A stretch of 64,000 bases of DNA from an uncultured Eubacteriales bacterium (GCA_902761755.1 CACWLP010000006.1:1-64000), one strand, 5' to 3'; shown: positions 11,192-23,509, counted from the first letter of the stretch. The notes: generated by a model from the letters alone, not told the origin. Program-made: numbers and translations.

Positions 11192-11581
11192 TCAGCGCTT
11201 GCTGAACTGGGGCGCCCGGCGGGCAGCCTTCAGGCCGTACTTCTTGCGTTCCTTCATGCGGGGATCGCGGGTGAGGAAGCCGGCTTTCTTCAGTTCGGCC
11301 CGCAGCTCGGGATTGGCCTTGCACAGGGCGCGGCTGATGCCGTGGCGGATCGCGCCCGCCTGGCCGGTCAGGCCGCCGCCGTGCACGTTCACCAGCACGT
11401 CGAAGCTGCCGCCCACGTTCACCAGGTTCATGGGCTGACGAACGGTCATTTTCAAGGTTTCCAGACCGAAATAATCATTAATGTCGCGCTTATTGACCAG
11501 GATCTTGCCTTCCCCGGGCACCAGACGCACACGGGCGACCGCGGACTTTCTGCGGCCGACGGCATTGAAATCATTCGCCAT
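11192..11581 (-). CDS. rpsI: 30S ribosomal protein S9
   Basis: The product is 129 residues. It binds the 30S head, and its C-terminal tail contacts P-site tRNA. Family features are visible: [12 protein letters not shown] near the start, the [19 protein letters not shown] core, and the basic tail RRAPQFSKR. The gene follows rplM by 23 bp on the same strand, the usual L13-S9 operon, and ends at the terminator at 11141-11178. Confidence 0.97.
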   Translation of the reverse strand: MANDFNAVGRRKSAVARVRLVPGEGKILVNKRDINDYFGLETLKMTVRQPMNLVNVGGSFDVLVNVHGGGLTGQAGAIRHGISRALCKANPELRAELKKAGFLTRDPRMKERKKYGLKAARRAPQFSKR

Positions 11582-11604
11582 GATGTTTGCTCCTTCCGCT
11601 CAGC

Positions 11605-12039
11605 TTACTTGATGAGTTCCAGCGCTTCGGGCTTCTGCGCGGCCTGCTCATGCTCGGGGCCGGCGTACACCTGCAGCTTCTTGGCCATCTGACGGCCCAG
11701 GGGGCCCTTGGGCAGCATGCCCACGATGGCGTGACGAACCGCGAATTCGGGCTTCTCAGCAACCAGCTTGCGGTACTTGGTTTCCTTCAGGCCGCCGGCG
11801 TAACCGGAATGATGATAATACACCTTCTGGTCCAGCTTTTTGCCGGTCAGCACGATTTTGGAAGCATTGATGACGATCACGTGATCGCCGGTATCCACAT
11901 GGGGGGTATAGATGGGCTTGTTCTTGCCGCGCAGGATATTGGCAACCTGGCTGGCAAGCCGTCCAAGCACCATGCCGTCCGCATCAACGACATACCACTT
12001 GCGCTCTACGTTCTGCGCATTTGCCATAAAGGTATTCAA
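11605..12039 (-). CDS. rplM: 50S ribosomal protein L13
   Basis: The product is 144 residues. Signatures are [35 protein letters not shown] and [11 protein letters not shown]. The start is set at TTG 12039 (protein MNTFMANAQ) because AAGGAGG lies 9 nt upstream and Firmicutes L13 commonly begins MxTFMA. The ATG four codons in would leave a 15-nt gap longer than usual. The open frame further upstream is the untranslated leader. It is cotranscribed with rpsI. Confidence 0.95.
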   Translation of the reverse strand: MNTFMANAQNVERKWYVVDADGMVLGRLASQVANILRGKNKPIYTPHVDTGDHVIVINASKIVLTGKKLDQKVYYHHSGYAGGLKETKYRKLVAEKPEFAVRHAIVGMLPKGPLGRQMAKKLQVYAGPEHEQAAQKPEALELIK

Positions 12040-12148
12040 GTGATTGTTCCTCCTTGAAAGTGTCAACGTTGTGTGTGCTTTCGGGTGATGGTCGCACCCT
12101 ACCGGCGGTGAACAATAGCACCCGGGGCTAGCGGAGTCTATTGATGCG
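12040..12148 (-). promoter_or_regulatory. Structured rplM leader, probably an L13-type ribosomal protein leader
   Basis: The roughly 109-nt untranslated leader contains a stem CAATAG/CTATTG around an ACTCCGC...CCCGGGTG loop and a second stem GGGTGCGACCATCACCC. Autoregulatory L13 leaders are known in Firmicutes. Assignment to that family is by position and structure only. Confidence 0.5.
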
Positions 12149-12154
12149 TTTGTC

Positions 12155-12183
12155 AGTATACGAAATTCTGCGGCTTTTGTCAA
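12155..12183 (-). promoter_or_regulatory. rplM-rpsI promoter
   Basis: -35 TTGACA (12178-12183), 17-bp spacer, -10 TATACT (12155-12160). Confidence 0.85.
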
Positions 12184-12222
12184 GGGTTTTTCCGCTGTTT
12201 TTTCGTGATTTTTCCTATGTAT

Positions 12223-12531
12223 TCACACGATCGCCGCTTCCAGCAGGAAAACCGCCGCGCAGGATACCAGGGACGTGAAAATCAGCCCTTTCCCCCTCCA
12301 GGAAAGCGCGATCGCCGTCAGGAACCCCGCCGCACCGGACCAGGGGCTGCCGGTGGCGGAAAGAATGGCCGGGAACGTCATAACCGTCAGGGTGACGTAG
12401 GGCACGTAATACAGAAACGATTGCAGGAACCGGCTTTTGATCCTTTTGCGGATCAGCGTCAGCGGCAGCATGCGGATCAGATATGTCACCAGCGCCATGA
12501 TCAGGATATACCCGTAAACGCTATGCTTCAT
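12223..12531 (-). CDS. azlD: AzlD-family branched-chain amino acid exporter subunit
   Basis: This 102-residue membrane protein has about four hydrophobic segments and the AzlD-type opening YLIRMLPLTLIRK, followed by FLYYVPYVTLTVMTFPAIL. With AzlC it forms a two-component exporter of branched-chain amino acids (AzlCD/YgaZH type). It overlaps the end of azlC by 11 bp, so translation is probably coupled. No clear terminator follows within the 40 bp before the rplM promoter. Confidence 0.88.
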   Translation of the reverse strand: MKHSVYGYILIMALVTYLIRMLPLTLIRKRIKSRFLQSFLYYVPYVTLTVMTFPAILSATGSPWSGAAGFLTAIALSWRGKGLIFTSLVSCAAVFLLEAAIV

Positions 12532-13234
12532 CCTGTTCCTCCTTGACCGGGCGGAGCAGGGCTGCAGCCGCCGAGATGCCCACCGTCAGCAGGATCACCC
12601 GCGTGCCGTCGGACATTTCCCGGATCCCGGGCAGCACTGTGCAGATCAGGCTCAGCGCCATGGCGCACAGGATCAGGTACAGCAACGTTTCGTTCTTTTT
12701 CGCCGGCGGCACTACAATGGCGCAGAACATGGCGTACAGCGCCACGCCCAGGGCGCTGAGCACCCGCAGGGGCAGCACGTTTCCGGCAATCGCCCCCAGC
12801 GCCGTGCCCGTCACCCAGCCGGGGACCGCCACGGCCATCATGCCGTAGATGTACCAGGGAGACACCTCTCCCTTTACCGCGCTGGCCAGCGCGAAAATCT
12901 CATCCGTATTGCCAAAGGCCGCAGCGCACCGGTGCAGCCAATGGGCTTTCCCGTCAAATTTCTGGGAAAGGCTGAAGCTCATCAGGGCGTAGCGCAGATT
13001 GATGATGAACTGGGAAAGGGCCAATTCAACATAGCCCCCGGAAGCGGCAATGATGGACAGGGAAGCAAACTGGCCCGCGCTGGTGAGATTCAGCGCAGAC
13101 ATGAGAATGGACTGCCCTTCCGTCAATCCGGCCTTCACCGCCAGGATCCCAAAGGAAAAGGATACCGCAAGATAGCCCAGCATCACCGGGATCCCGTCGC
13201 GCGATCCCTTGAGGAATACCTTTCTTCTGCCCAC
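12521..13234 (-). CDS. azlC: AzlC-family branched-chain amino acid exporter, large subunit
   Basis: This 237-residue multi-pass membrane protein carries AzlC features: GIPVMLGYLAVSFSFGILAV near the N-terminus, SALNLTSAGQFASL, and FIINLRYALMSFSLSQKF. It pairs with the overlapping azlD. No regulator gene of the AzlB/Lrp type is adjacent. The start follows an acceptable purine-rich site. The pair is flanked by rplM downstream and the atp operon terminator upstream. Confidence 0.9.
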   Translation of the reverse strand: MGRRKVFLKGSRDGIPVMLGYLAVSFSFGILAVKAGLTEGQSILMSALNLTSAGQFASLSIIAASGGYVELALSQFIINLRYALMSFSLSQKFDGKAHWLHRCAAAFGNTDEIFALASAVKGEVSPWYIYGMMAVAVPGWVTGTALGAIAGNVLPLRVLSALGVALYAMFCAIVVPPAKKNETLLYLILCAMALSLICTVLPGIREMSDGTRVILLTVGISAAAALLRPVKEEQDEA

Positions 13235-13317
13235 TGCCGTTTCCTCCGTGCATTCGGCCGCATTTTTTCGCGGCTTTCTGCATTATAATGCAGCCGCTTT
13301 TCCCTGTCAATTCCAAG

Positions 13318-13350
13318 AAAAAACGCCGGTTCAAGAAAAAACCGGCGTTT
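13318..13350 (-). terminator. atp operon terminator
   Basis: AAACGCCGGTT (13321-13331) and AACCGGCGTTT (13340-13350), with a T run on the minus strand just after the atpC stop. Confidence 0.9.
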
Positions 13351-13366
13351 GATTTGGCACAGGCTG

Positions 13367-15183
<1,817 letters not shown>

Positions 15184-15191
15184 TCAGCTCC

Positions 15192-16034
15192 TCAATGCTC
15201 CGCCCCGGCCACGATCTCCGTGATCTCCTGGGTGATGGCGCCCTGACGGGCCCGGTTATAATGCAGCCGCAGATTGGCGATCATTTCTCCCGCATTCTTG
15301 GTGGCGCTGTCCATGGCGTTGCGCCGGGCGGAAACCTCGCTGGCAAACGCGTCGCAGCAGGCGCTGTACAGCCTGCCCGCCAGGAAGTCCGGCATGACCC
15401 GGGTGAGCATCTCCTCCGCCGACGGTTCGTACACCGCGGTAACTGGACGCTTGTTTTCTTCCGTTTTTTCGATGGGCAGCAGCTTTTCCGTTTTCACTTC
15501 CTGGGTCATCATAGACTGGAACGAGGTGTAGACGAGGAAAATCTCGTCAAAATCCTCCCGCAGATACCCGTCCGTCAGGATCCCGGCCAGCTTATAGCAA
15601 ACGGTAACGCTCAGCCCCTCCACGTGCCAGTAATCGTCGTTGAGCAGCTCGATGCCCATTCGCTCAAATTTTTCAATGGCCTTCCTGCCCAGGGGCAGCA
15701 CGCAGTAGGGCGTGCCCTCCGCATGAGCCAGCACCGCCTTGAACACGTTGGCGTTGTATCCCCCGGCCAGCCCGCGTTCTCCCGCGATCACCACATAGCA
15801 GCGCTTTTTCACTTCCCGCGCCCGGAGATACGGAAGCGACGTATCCTCCAGGGAGCTGACGGCGCCCATGATGGCTTCCCGGGAAATGGCGGCGTAGGGC
15901 TTGCTCACTTCCATGCGTTCCTTGGCTTTTCTCAGCTTGGAGGTGGCCACCAGCTGCATGGCCTTGGTGATCTGCATGGTGCTTTCCACGCTGCGGATAC
16001 GCAGCTTGATGGCCTTCATTGACGATCCTGCCAT
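15192..16034 (-). CDS. atpG: ATP synthase F1 subunit gamma
   Basis: This 280-residue central stalk subunit has the N-terminal coiled helix KLRIRSVESTMQITKAMQLV and the conserved C-terminal helix RRNAMDSATKNAGEMIANL with LHYNRARQGAITQEITEIV. The first ATG (16034) is used because AAGGAGG lies 7 nt upstream. An ATG five codons in (MKAIKLRIRS) is the more usual N-terminus but lacks its own site. It follows atpA by 12 bp. Confidence 0.96.
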   Translation of the reverse strand: MAGSSMKAIKLRIRSVESTMQITKAMQLVATSKLRKAKERMEVSKPYAAISREAIMGAVSSLEDTSLPYLRAREVKKRCYVVIAGERGLAGGYNANVFKAVLAHAEGTPYCVLPLGRKAIEKFERMGIELLNDDYWHVEGLSVTVCYKLAGILTDGYLREDFDEIFLVYTSFQSMMTQEVKTEKLLPIEKTEENKRPVTAVYEPSAEEMLTRVMPDFLAGRLYSACCDAFASEVSARRNAMDSATKNAGEMIANLRLHYNRARQGAITQEITEIVAGAEH

Positions 16035-16046
16035 GCCGCCGCCTCC

Positions 16047-17567
16047 TTACTGCTTGCGTTTGAGGAAATCCGCCGTATAGCTTTCCAGCGCCTTTTTCAT
16101 TTCTGCTTCCGTTTCCGCGGATAGCAGCCCTGTTTCCCGGATGGCGTTCAGCACGTCCTGATGCTGGGCGGCCATGCGGTCGTACAGCCCGGCTTCATAT
16201 TCTGCCACGTCCCGGACCTGAACGTCCTTCAGGTAATCATGGGTGACGGCGTAAAAGATGCAGACCTGGTTCACCACGTCCACAGGCTTGTTCCTGTTCT
16301 GCTTGAGCACCTCCACGATCCGGGCGCCCTGCGCCAGGCGGGCCTTCGTATCCGCGTCCAGATCGGAGCCGAACTGCGCGAAGGACTGCAGCTCCCGGTA
16401 CTGGGAATACAGCAGCTTCAGGCTGCCGGCCACCTTTTTCATGGCCTTGATCTGGGCGTCGCCGCCCACGCGGCTGACGGAAATGCCGGGGTCGATGGCC
16501 GGCATGATGCCGCTGTGGAACAGCTCCGTTTCCAGGAAGATCTGCCCGTCGGTAATGGAGATCACGTTGGTGGGGATATAGGCGGAAACGTCGCCCGCCT
16601 GGGTCTCGATGATGGGCAGGGCGGTAATGGAGCCGCCGCCGTATTTGGCGTCCACCCGGGCGGAGCGCTCCAGCAGCCGGGAATGGAGATAGAACACGTC
16701 CCCGGGGTACGCCTCGCGCCCCGGCGGGCGGCGGATCAAAAGGGACAGGGCGCGGTACGCCACCGCGTGCTTGCTCAGATCGTCGTAAATGATCAACGCG
16801 TCCTTGCCCTGATCCATGAAATATTCCGCCATGGTGCAGCCGGAATAAGGCGCGATATACTGCAGGGGCGAAAGCTCGCTGGCGGTGGCGCTGACCACGA
16901 TGGTGTAGTCCATGGCACCCGCCGCCTCCAGGGTGTCCACCAGCTGGGCCACCGTGGAGCATTTCTGCCCGATGGCCACGTAAATGCAGATCACGTCCTT
17001 GCCCTTCTGATTGATGATGGTATCGGTGGCAATGACGGTTTTCCCGGTCTGGCGGTCGCCGATGATCAATTCGCGCTGGCCCCGGCCGATGGGGATCATG
17101 GAGTCGATGGCCTTGATGCCCGTCTGCAGCGGCACGGAGACTTTTTTGCGCTGGATGATTCCCGGCGCGTTGCGTTCGATGGGCCGCATGCCCGCGGCGT
17201 CCACCGGGCCCTTGCCGTCCACCGGCTGGCCCAGGGAATTCACCACCCGGCCGATGAGCCCCTCGCCCACCGGCACGGATACCACCTGGCCCGTACGCTC
17301 CACCGTGTCCCCTTCCCGGATGCCCTCGTCCGTACCCAGCATCACGATGGCTACGGAGTTTTCTTCCAGGTTCAGCGCCATGCCGTATTCCCCGTTGGGG
17401 AATTTCACCAGCTCGTTGGCCATGCATTGATCCAGCCCGGACGCCCGGGCGATGCCGTCGCCGATCATGATAATGGTGCCGGTATCGCTCTGGGACACCT
17501 TATTTTCATAATGCCTGATCTGCTCTTTGATCAGCTTGGAGATCTCTTCCGGCTTTAATTCCATCAT
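16047..17567 (-). CDS. atpA: ATP synthase F1 subunit alpha
   Basis: The 506-residue regulatory nucleotide-binding subunit has the P-loop GDRQTGKT near 169-176, the VYVAIGQK-type segment ([19 protein letters not shown]), and alpha-specific [21 protein letters not shown]. The start is set at 17567 ([13 protein letters not shown]), about 9 nt after GGAGA. The in-frame ATG at 17576 would sit on the ribosome site, and the one at 17597 gives an untypical N-terminus. It follows atpH by 40 bp. Confidence 0.96.
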   Translation of the reverse strand: MMELKPEEISKLIKEQIRHYENKVSQSDTGTIIMIGDGIARASGLDQCMANELVKFPNGEYGMALNLEENSVAIVMLGTDEGIREGDTVERTGQVVSVPVGEGLIGRVVNSLGQPVDGKGPVDAAGMRPIERNAPGIIQRKKVSVPLQTGIKAIDSMIPIGRGQRELIIGDRQTGKTVIATDTIINQKGKDVICIYVAIGQKCSTVAQLVDTLEAAGAMDYTIVVSATASELSPLQYIAPYSGCTMAEYFMDQGKDALIIYDDLSKHAVAYRALSLLIRRPPGREAYPGDVFYLHSRLLERSARVDAKYGGGSITALPIIETQAGDVSAYIPTNVISITDGQIFLETELFHSGIMPAIDPGISVSRVGGDAQIKAMKKVAGSLKLLYSQYRELQSFAQFGSDLDADTKARLAQGARIVEVLKQNRNKPVDVVNQVCIFYAVTHDYLKDVQVRDVAEYEAGLYDRMAAQHQDVLNAIRETGLLSAETEAEMKKALESYTADFLKRKQ

Positions 17568-17607
17568 ATCATCCATTCTCCGTTCTTTCCGGCGCAACGG
17601 CCTTGGG

Positions 17608-18144
17608 TCAGTTCTCCGCGGTCATGGCCTGCCGGATCGCCGCCAGGCGGGATTTCACGGTATTGTCGTACCGTTTGCCATCCATTTCCAGCAGCACGCC
17701 CCCCAGCAGCGCGGGATCGACGCGCTGGAGCAATTTCGGCTGCCTGCCGGTCATCTCGCGGATCTTGTTTTCGATCTTCCGCCGCTGCTCCTCCGTCAGG
17801 GGCTTCGCCGTGGTCACCCGGGCTTCCACTGTCCGGTGATCCCGGTCGTACAATTCCTCAAAGGCGCAGGCGCAATCCCGGAACGCGGATATGGCGCCCC
17901 TCTCCGTGAGGATCCGGAGGAAATTCAGCAAATATCCGTGAATGCGGCCCTGCAGCGTTTCATCCAGAATGGCGATGCGCTCATCCTTTTCCAGCGATAG
18001 ATTGCCGAGCAGCCGGAGAAAATCCGGGTTTTCCCGGAAGCAGCGGCTCAGGACCTGCATTTCCTTCAGAATCCCGTCCGTCAGCCCTTCCTCGGCGCAC
18101 AGGTCGTACAGGGCCGTGCCGTATTCCTTCGCGAATTCCGTCAT
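17608..18144 (-). CDS. atpH: ATP synthase F1 subunit delta
   Basis: The 178-residue peripheral stalk subunit connects F1 to subunit b. The N-terminal helical domain includes [17 protein letters not shown]. The C-terminal region has the delta signature [19 protein letters not shown] and ends near [20 protein letters not shown]. It overlaps atpF by 4 bp, indicating translational coupling. Confidence 0.95.
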   Translation of the reverse strand: MTEFAKEYGTALYDLCAEEGLTDGILKEMQVLSRCFRENPDFLRLLGNLSLEKDERIAILDETLQGRIHGYLLNFLRILTERGAISAFRDCACAFEELYDRDHRTVEARVTTAKPLTEEQRRKIENKIREMTGRQPKLLQRVDPALLGGVLLEMDGKRYDNTVKSRLAAIRQAMTAEN

Positions 18145-18641
18145 GGCCTGTCACCCGCGTTTTCCACGAAATCGTCCACAAAGCCCTCGTAATCCGCAGG
18201 GGTGATTTCCTTTTCCACCACTTTGGAAGCGATGCTCACCGCCAGATCGGAAAGCTCGCTGCGAACGTCCTTGAGCATCTGGCGCTTCTGCTGCTCGATC
18301 TCCGCCTGGGCCTTTTCCCGGGTGTGGGCGGCCTGGGCCTTCGCTTCTTCCACGATCTCATCGCCCCGGCGCTGGGCCGTCTGGGTGGCAGCGCGGATCA
18401 TGCCGTCCGCTTCGTACCGGGCGGAGGCCAGGCGCTGCTCGTATTCCTGTTTCATCTCGTTGGCGGATGCTCTCGTTTCATTGGCTTCGGAATAGATCCG
18501 GTCCACCTGCTCCTGCCGGGTATCCATGACCTTCTGCACGGGCTTGAACAGGAATTTCCTCATGATCCGGAAGATGATATACAGGTTGGCGAGGGAAATC
18601 AGGGTCTGCCAGAGGTTGACAGAAATAATTGGCGAATCCAA
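18141..18641 (-). CDS. atpF: ATP synthase Fo subunit b
   Basis: The 166-residue protein has one N-terminal membrane helix (about 8-28, NLWQTLISLANLYIIFRIM). A long charged coiled coil (about 35-150) forms the peripheral stalk, with typical KFLFKPVQKVMDTRQEQVDR after the membrane. It overlaps atpH. The 54-bp gap to atpE upstream holds only a ribosome site region. Confidence 0.95.
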   Translation of the reverse strand: MDSPIISVNLWQTLISLANLYIIFRIMRKFLFKPVQKVMDTRQEQVDRIYSEANETRASANEMKQEYEQRLASARYEADGMIRAATQTAQRRGDEIVEEAKAQAAHTREKAQAEIEQQKRQMLKDVRSELSDLAVSIASKVVEKEITPADYEGFVDDFVENAGDRP

Positions 18642-18695
18642 TGTATTGAACCTGCCTTTCTTTTTGAAGAAGGGTTGGGAAGGCGCCGGCCGCCT

Positions 18696-19058
<363 letters not shown>

Positions 19059-19916
19059 TTATGCGTCCTCCGGCGACGCGGTGGAAATGAACATCATGGT
19101 CAGCATGGCGAATATGAACGCCTGCATGCAGCCGCTGAAGATATCGAAATACAGCGACAGCACGGCGGGAAGGCCGATCTGCAGGAACGGGATCTGCCCC
19201 AGCACGCCGGGCAGCCAGCCCAGCACCGTCAGCGACAGGCTGCGCAGGGCATAGGCGATCAGCGTGGAGATGACCATGCCGCTCATCACATTTCCGTAAT
19301 GACGGAAAGACATGGAGATCGGGGTAGCCACTTCGCCGATGATGTTCAGCGGGGCGAACACCGGGATGGGGCTGAAAAAGCCCTTGATGTACGCCCACAA
19401 TCCGCCCTTGAGCTTATAGTGCGTGATCAGGATGAACACCAGCAGCGCCCACCCCAGCACGATATTGAGATCCGACGTGGGGGCGAACAGCCCCAGCAGG
19501 CTGGACAGGCTGGACAGCGCCGACAGCGCCAGGATGCCCGCCACGAAAGGCGCGAAGCCCATGAATTTTTCGCCCATGTTGCTGCGCACCAGCTTATTGA
19601 CCGTATCCACGATCCATTCCGCCGCCAGCTGGCGCTTGGAATCCGGGATCACCTTGATCCCGTGGGTCAGGTACAGGCAGATCCCCAGGATGGACAGCAT
19701 CACCGCCCAGGAATTGATCTGCGCCGCGGAAATGGGCAGTTCCTGAATGGGCAGGGGGATGGTAAAGTATACCTGCGCGCCGCCGATCTGCACCCCTTTT
19801 TCCATGGGCGTCACCGGCGCGGTCACGGTCTTTAGCACCACTGCGCCGGCCAGGGGCAGCACGATCAAAAGGATCAGAAGGATATCGACGAAACGCGCGC
19901 GTTTTTTTTCGTCCAC
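19059..19916 (-). CDS. atpB: ATP synthase Fo subunit a
   Basis: The 285-residue multi-pass stator protein forms the ion half-channels against the c ring. The essential arginine is Arg205 in SMSFRHYGNVMSG. The last helix includes QAFIFAMLTMMFIS. A hydrophobic N-terminal segment (about 10-28) begins the protein. It lies between atpI (6-bp gap) and atpE. Confidence 0.96.
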   Translation of the reverse strand: MDEKKRARFVDILLILLIVLPLAGAVVLKTVTAPVTPMEKGVQIGGAQVYFTIPLPIQELPISAAQINSWAVMLSILGICLYLTHGIKVIPDSKRQLAAEWIVDTVNKLVRSNMGEKFMGFAPFVAGILALSALSSLSSLLGLFAPTSDLNIVLGWALLVFILITHYKLKGGLWAYIKGFFSPIPVFAPLNIIGEVATPISMSFRHYGNVMSGMVISTLIAYALRSLSLTVLGWLPGVLGQIPFLQIGLPAVLSLYFDIFSGCMQAFIFAMLTMMFISTASPEDA

Positions 19917-19922
19917 CGTCCT

Positions 19923-20399
19923 TTACGCCCCCCTTCCGGCCTTGATTTTCATGATCGAAATCACGATGTTTGGAAACAGCAGCGGCAGCAGCGATGCTGC
20001 CGGATGGAACCACGGCGTCTTCACCGCGATCAGCGCCACCAGCCCGATCAGAAGCAAACGCAGGAGAAAGGACAGCTGCATTTTTCTTCCGGCCTGGGTG
20101 GCTTCGGGGCTCAGCGGACGCGGCTTTTCCTCCTCCGCTTCATCCGCTTTCCCCTCTTCGTCTTCTTTTTCTTCCTCATCCCGGGGCAGCACGGGCATGC
20201 TGCCCGTCAGATGCTGCACCGTCAGCGCCAGCAGGAAAAAATTCCCCACTGCCGTCACCGCGCCCAGCAGCGCGCCCAGAATCACGGTATAATCGAACTT
20301 CCGCAGGATCAGGAACACGGCGACCATCAGCGCCGTCATCACCGCTGTGCCCGCGGCGACCTTTTTTGTTTCCGCCAGAACGGCGGGCTCGATTTTCAT
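19923..20399 (-). CDS. atpI: AtpI-like ATP synthase accessory membrane protein
   Basis: The 158-residue protein has about four hydrophobic segments (about 14-33, 38-62, 110-127, 133-150). An acidic, lysine-rich cytoplasmic loop (about 75-100, DEEEKEDEEGKADEAEEE) is longer than in most AtpI proteins. Position directly before atpB and the topology support subunit I, which helps assemble the c ring. Sequence conservation in this family is low. Confidence 0.8.
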   Translation of the reverse strand: MKIEPAVLAETKKVAAGTAVMTALMVAVFLILRKFDYTVILGALLGAVTAVGNFFLLALTVQHLTGSMPVLPRDEEEKEDEEGKADEAEEEKPRPLSPEATQAGRKMQLSFLLRLLLIGLVALIAVKTPWFHPAASLLPLLFPNIVISIMKIKAGRGA

Positions 20400-20413
20400 A
20401 TCCCGTCCCTTTG

Positions 20414-21131
<718 letters not shown>

Positions 21132-21175
21132 GGCCAACACGGGGAACATTTGATGAAAATTGCGCGTCGAATCTG

Positions 21176-22453
21176 TTACCGGATGCACAGGCAGTCGTAC
21201 CAGTGCACGTACAGCTTTCCGTTGACCCTGATCTGCTCGTTGCCCGGCAGCATCTCCGCCCAGGTTTTCCCGTATTTTTCCTCTCTCCATTCGTTGGGGT
21301 TGAACCTGCGCCAGAGCACCGTATGCCCCCGCCCGTCCAGGTACTGCTCCGACACCACGCCGTCCATATAAGCGTTCACGTCCATGACGCACACGGTATC
21401 GTAGCGGATGCCGCCCAGCGTCACTTCATACCGGCCCACGATGTCAATCAGTTCTTTCCCGGGCTCGCAGGCAATTTCTTTTCCCTTTCTGCGGATCAGC
21501 CCACGCTTTGCGATGTGGACGGGATTCCCCCGGTTTTCCTCGCCGAAGCCCCAGTTGTCGATAAAATCCGGATCCAGGAACGTGCTCAGGATCCTTTCCC
21601 CGTTTTCCGTGCGTTCCGCGGAGAGGAAGCGGGTATAGCCGTCCTTCATCTGGGCGGTAAAGCGCCAATCCCCCTCCCGGGCGCCGGAGCACAGGACGGG
21701 CTCCCGCATGGGATCGTTTTCCTCCAGGTCCGCCGCCGACAGCAGCCGGGCGGTGATTTCCACGCCCTCCTGGCCGTGCACCCGGGCGGGGCCTTCCACT
21801 GCCATCGCATACGCCACGTCCAGGCTGCGCCCCGGCAGATCGTACATGCCCCAAAGCAGCTTTTCCCCGATCCTGGGCACGATGAACCAGCCCATCATTT
21901 CTTCCCACAGCACGGGAAACGGCGGCTCCGCCTTTTCCCGGATGGTGTATTCAGGCAGGGTTTTCGGCAATGCATCCATTTTCTTTTTTCCTTCTTTCTT
22001 CTCGTAAGCGTCCCGGAACCGTTCCTTTGCCGCATGCAGCCGGCTTTTCACCGTCCCTTGCGGGATCCGCAATGCTTTGGCGATCTCGGCCTGCGGCATC
22101 CTCCGCTGATAGAACAGCGTCAGCATCAGCCTGTCCTTTTCGCTCAGCCTTTCCAGCGTTTCTTCCGCTTCCGAATCCTCCCGGGCCGGCGCCGCTTCCT
22201 CCGGCAGCATGCCCGTGAGCGTTTCCCGGCAGGCGGCCTTCTTCCGGCACCAGTCCGCGTACTTATGCCGGGCGATGCCCAGCAGCCAGGGCAGGAAGGC
22301 CTTTTCATCCCGCAGCCGCCCGTAAGCCTGGCATGCCGCCAGGCACGTTTCCTGAAACAGATCCTCCGCGTCCGCCCTTCCGCGCACCCGGCAAACGATC
22401 CATCTTTCCAGGCTGGCCCGGTATTGTTCCAGATTCTTTTCAAACGGATCCAC
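21176..22453 (-). CDS. ECF-type sigma factor with a long C-terminal extension
   Basis: The product is 425 residues. Region 2 lies at about 6-72 (ADAEDLFQETCLAACQAYG, AFLPWLLGIARHKYADWCRK). Region 4 lies at about 98-148 (LSEKDRLMLTLFYQRRMP, then AEIAKALRIPQGTVKSRLHA). The 260-residue extension (about 160-425) has no membrane segment. It is rich in Trp, Tyr and acidic residues, and I do not recognise it. Ordinary ECF sigma factors are about 160-200 residues and sit beside an anti-sigma gene, but none is adjacent here, so the extension may regulate the sigma domains. The start is GTG 22453, 7 nt after AGGAGG. The gene is single, with an ECF-like promoter upstream that suggests autoregulation. 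Confidence 0.88.
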   Translation of the reverse strand: MDPFEKNLEQYRASLERWIVCRVRGRADAEDLFQETCLAACQAYGRLRDEKAFLPWLLGIARHKYADWCRKKAACRETLTGMLPEEAAPAREDSEAEETLERLSEKDRLMLTLFYQRRMPQAEIAKALRIPQGTVKSRLHAAKERFRDAYEKKEGKKKMDALPKTLPEYTIREKAEPPFPVLWEEMMGWFIVPRIGEKLLWGMYDLPGRSLDVAYAMAVEGPARVHGQEGVEITARLLSAADLEENDPMREPVLCSGAREGDWRFTAQMKDGYTRFLSAERTENGERILSTFLDPDFIDNWGFGEENRGNPVHIAKRGLIRRKGKEIACEPGKELIDIVGRYEVTLGGIRYDTVCVMDVNAYMDGVVSEQYLDGRGHTVLWRRFNPNEWREEKYGKTWAEMLPGNEQIRVNGKLYVHWYDCLCIR

Positions 22454-22498
22454 CTTCCGCCCTCCTTTCCTTCTGCATGGAAAACCGGTTTTCACCCT

Positions 22499-22529
22499 TA
22501 CAGTCGTATTTTCCGCATAAAAAGGTTCA
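22499..22529 (-). promoter_or_regulatory. Candidate autoregulatory ECF promoter
   Basis: On the minus strand TGAACCTTTTT (22519-22529) and CGACTGTA (22499-22506) resemble the AAC-type -35 and CGTC/CGAC-type -10 of ECF promoters, 46 bp before the sigma gene start. No sigma-A boxes were seen there. Confidence 0.5.
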
Positions 22530-22605
22530 TTTTTCTTTCTTCTTTTTCCTGCCGAAGGGAAAAAATGCATTTCTTTTGTTCTCAGGATGCATTTTATAGA
22601 AAATC

Positions 22606-22614
22606 TGTTATAAT
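22606..22614 (+). promoter_or_regulatory. nfnAB promoter (extended -10)
   Basis: TGTTATAAT, with TATAAT at 22609-22614 and no good -35. The GTG start of nfnA is 55 bp downstream. Confidence 0.6.
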
Positions 22615-22668
22615 GTTAATCAACCCTGATGGCAGGGCCATTCCAAGGAGATCCAAGGAGGAGCAGCC

Positions 22669-23508
22669 GTGAACCGTATTTTGAGAAAACAGCCGCTGAA
22701 CCCTACCGTAACGCTGATGGAGGTGGACGCGCCCCTGGTCGCCCGGAAAGCCGAGCCCGGGCAGTTCATCATCCTCCGGGTGGACGAAAACGGCGAACGC
22801 ATTCCCCTGACCGTTGCGGACTATGACCGCGAAAAAGGCAGCGTCACCATCATCTTCCAGATCGTGGGCGCCACCACGGAGAAGCTGAATCACCTGAACG
22901 AAGGGGATTTCATCCATGATTTCGTGGGTCCCCTGGGCCGGGCGACCCATACGGAAGGCCTGAAGAAAGTGGCCGTGGTAGGCGGCGGCGTCGGCTGCGC
23001 CATCGCGTATCCCGTTACGAAAAAGCTGTTTGAGCAGGGCGCGGAGGTCCACGCCATCGCCGGGTTCCGCAATCGGGATCTGGTGATCCTGGAGGACGAA
23101 TTCGCTTCCCACAGCACCCGATTCATCCGCATGAGCGACGACGGCAGCTGGGGCGAAAAAGGCCTGGTGACGGACGCGCTGAAAAAGCTCATCGAATCCG
23201 GCGAACAGTACGACGAGGTCATCACCATCGGGCCTCTGATCATGATGAAATTCGTCTGCCGCTTAACGAAAGAATACGGCGTCAAAACCATCGCCAGCAT
23301 GAACCCCATCATGATCGACGGCACCGGCATGTGCGGCGGCTGCCGGCTGACGGTGGGCGGCAAAACGAAATTTGCCTGTGTGGACGGCCCGGAATTCGAC
23401 GGCCATGAGATCGATTTTGACGAGGCCATGGCCCGGGGCCGCACCTATCAGGATTTTGAACGCCACGCCTATGAAGAAGCCTGCAACCTGTTCAAGGAGG
23501 CGAAGTGA
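22669..23508 (+). CDS. nfnA: NfnA-like FAD/[2Fe-2S] subunit (NADH-dependent reduced ferredoxin:NADP+ oxidoreductase)
   Basis: The 279-residue protein resembles ferredoxin-NADP reductase and PyrK. It has an N-terminal FAD barrel (FIILRVDENGERIPLTVADY), an NAD-binding part (VAVVGGGVGCAIAYPVTKKL), and a C-terminal [2Fe-2S] motif with Cys near 222, 225 and 237 (MCGGCRLTVGG, FACVDGPEFD). The length equals that of known NfnA. The GTG start is 7 nt after AAGGAGG. It is followed by nfnB with one base between the genes. The complex bifurcates electrons between NADPH, NAD+ and ferredoxin in anaerobes. Confidence 0.88.
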   Translation: MNRILRKQPLNPTVTLMEVDAPLVARKAEPGQFIILRVDENGERIPLTVADYDREKGSVTIIFQIVGATTEKLNHLNEGDFIHDFVGPLGRATHTEGLKKVAVVGGGVGCAIAYPVTKKLFEQGAEVHAIAGFRNRDLVILEDEFASHSTRFIRMSDDGSWGEKGLVTDALKKLIESGEQYDEVITIGPLIMMKFVCRLTKEYGVKTIASMNPIMIDGTGMCGGCRLTVGGKTKFACVDGPEFDGHEIDFDEAMARGRTYQDFERHAYEEACNLFKEAK

Positions 23509-23509
23509 T

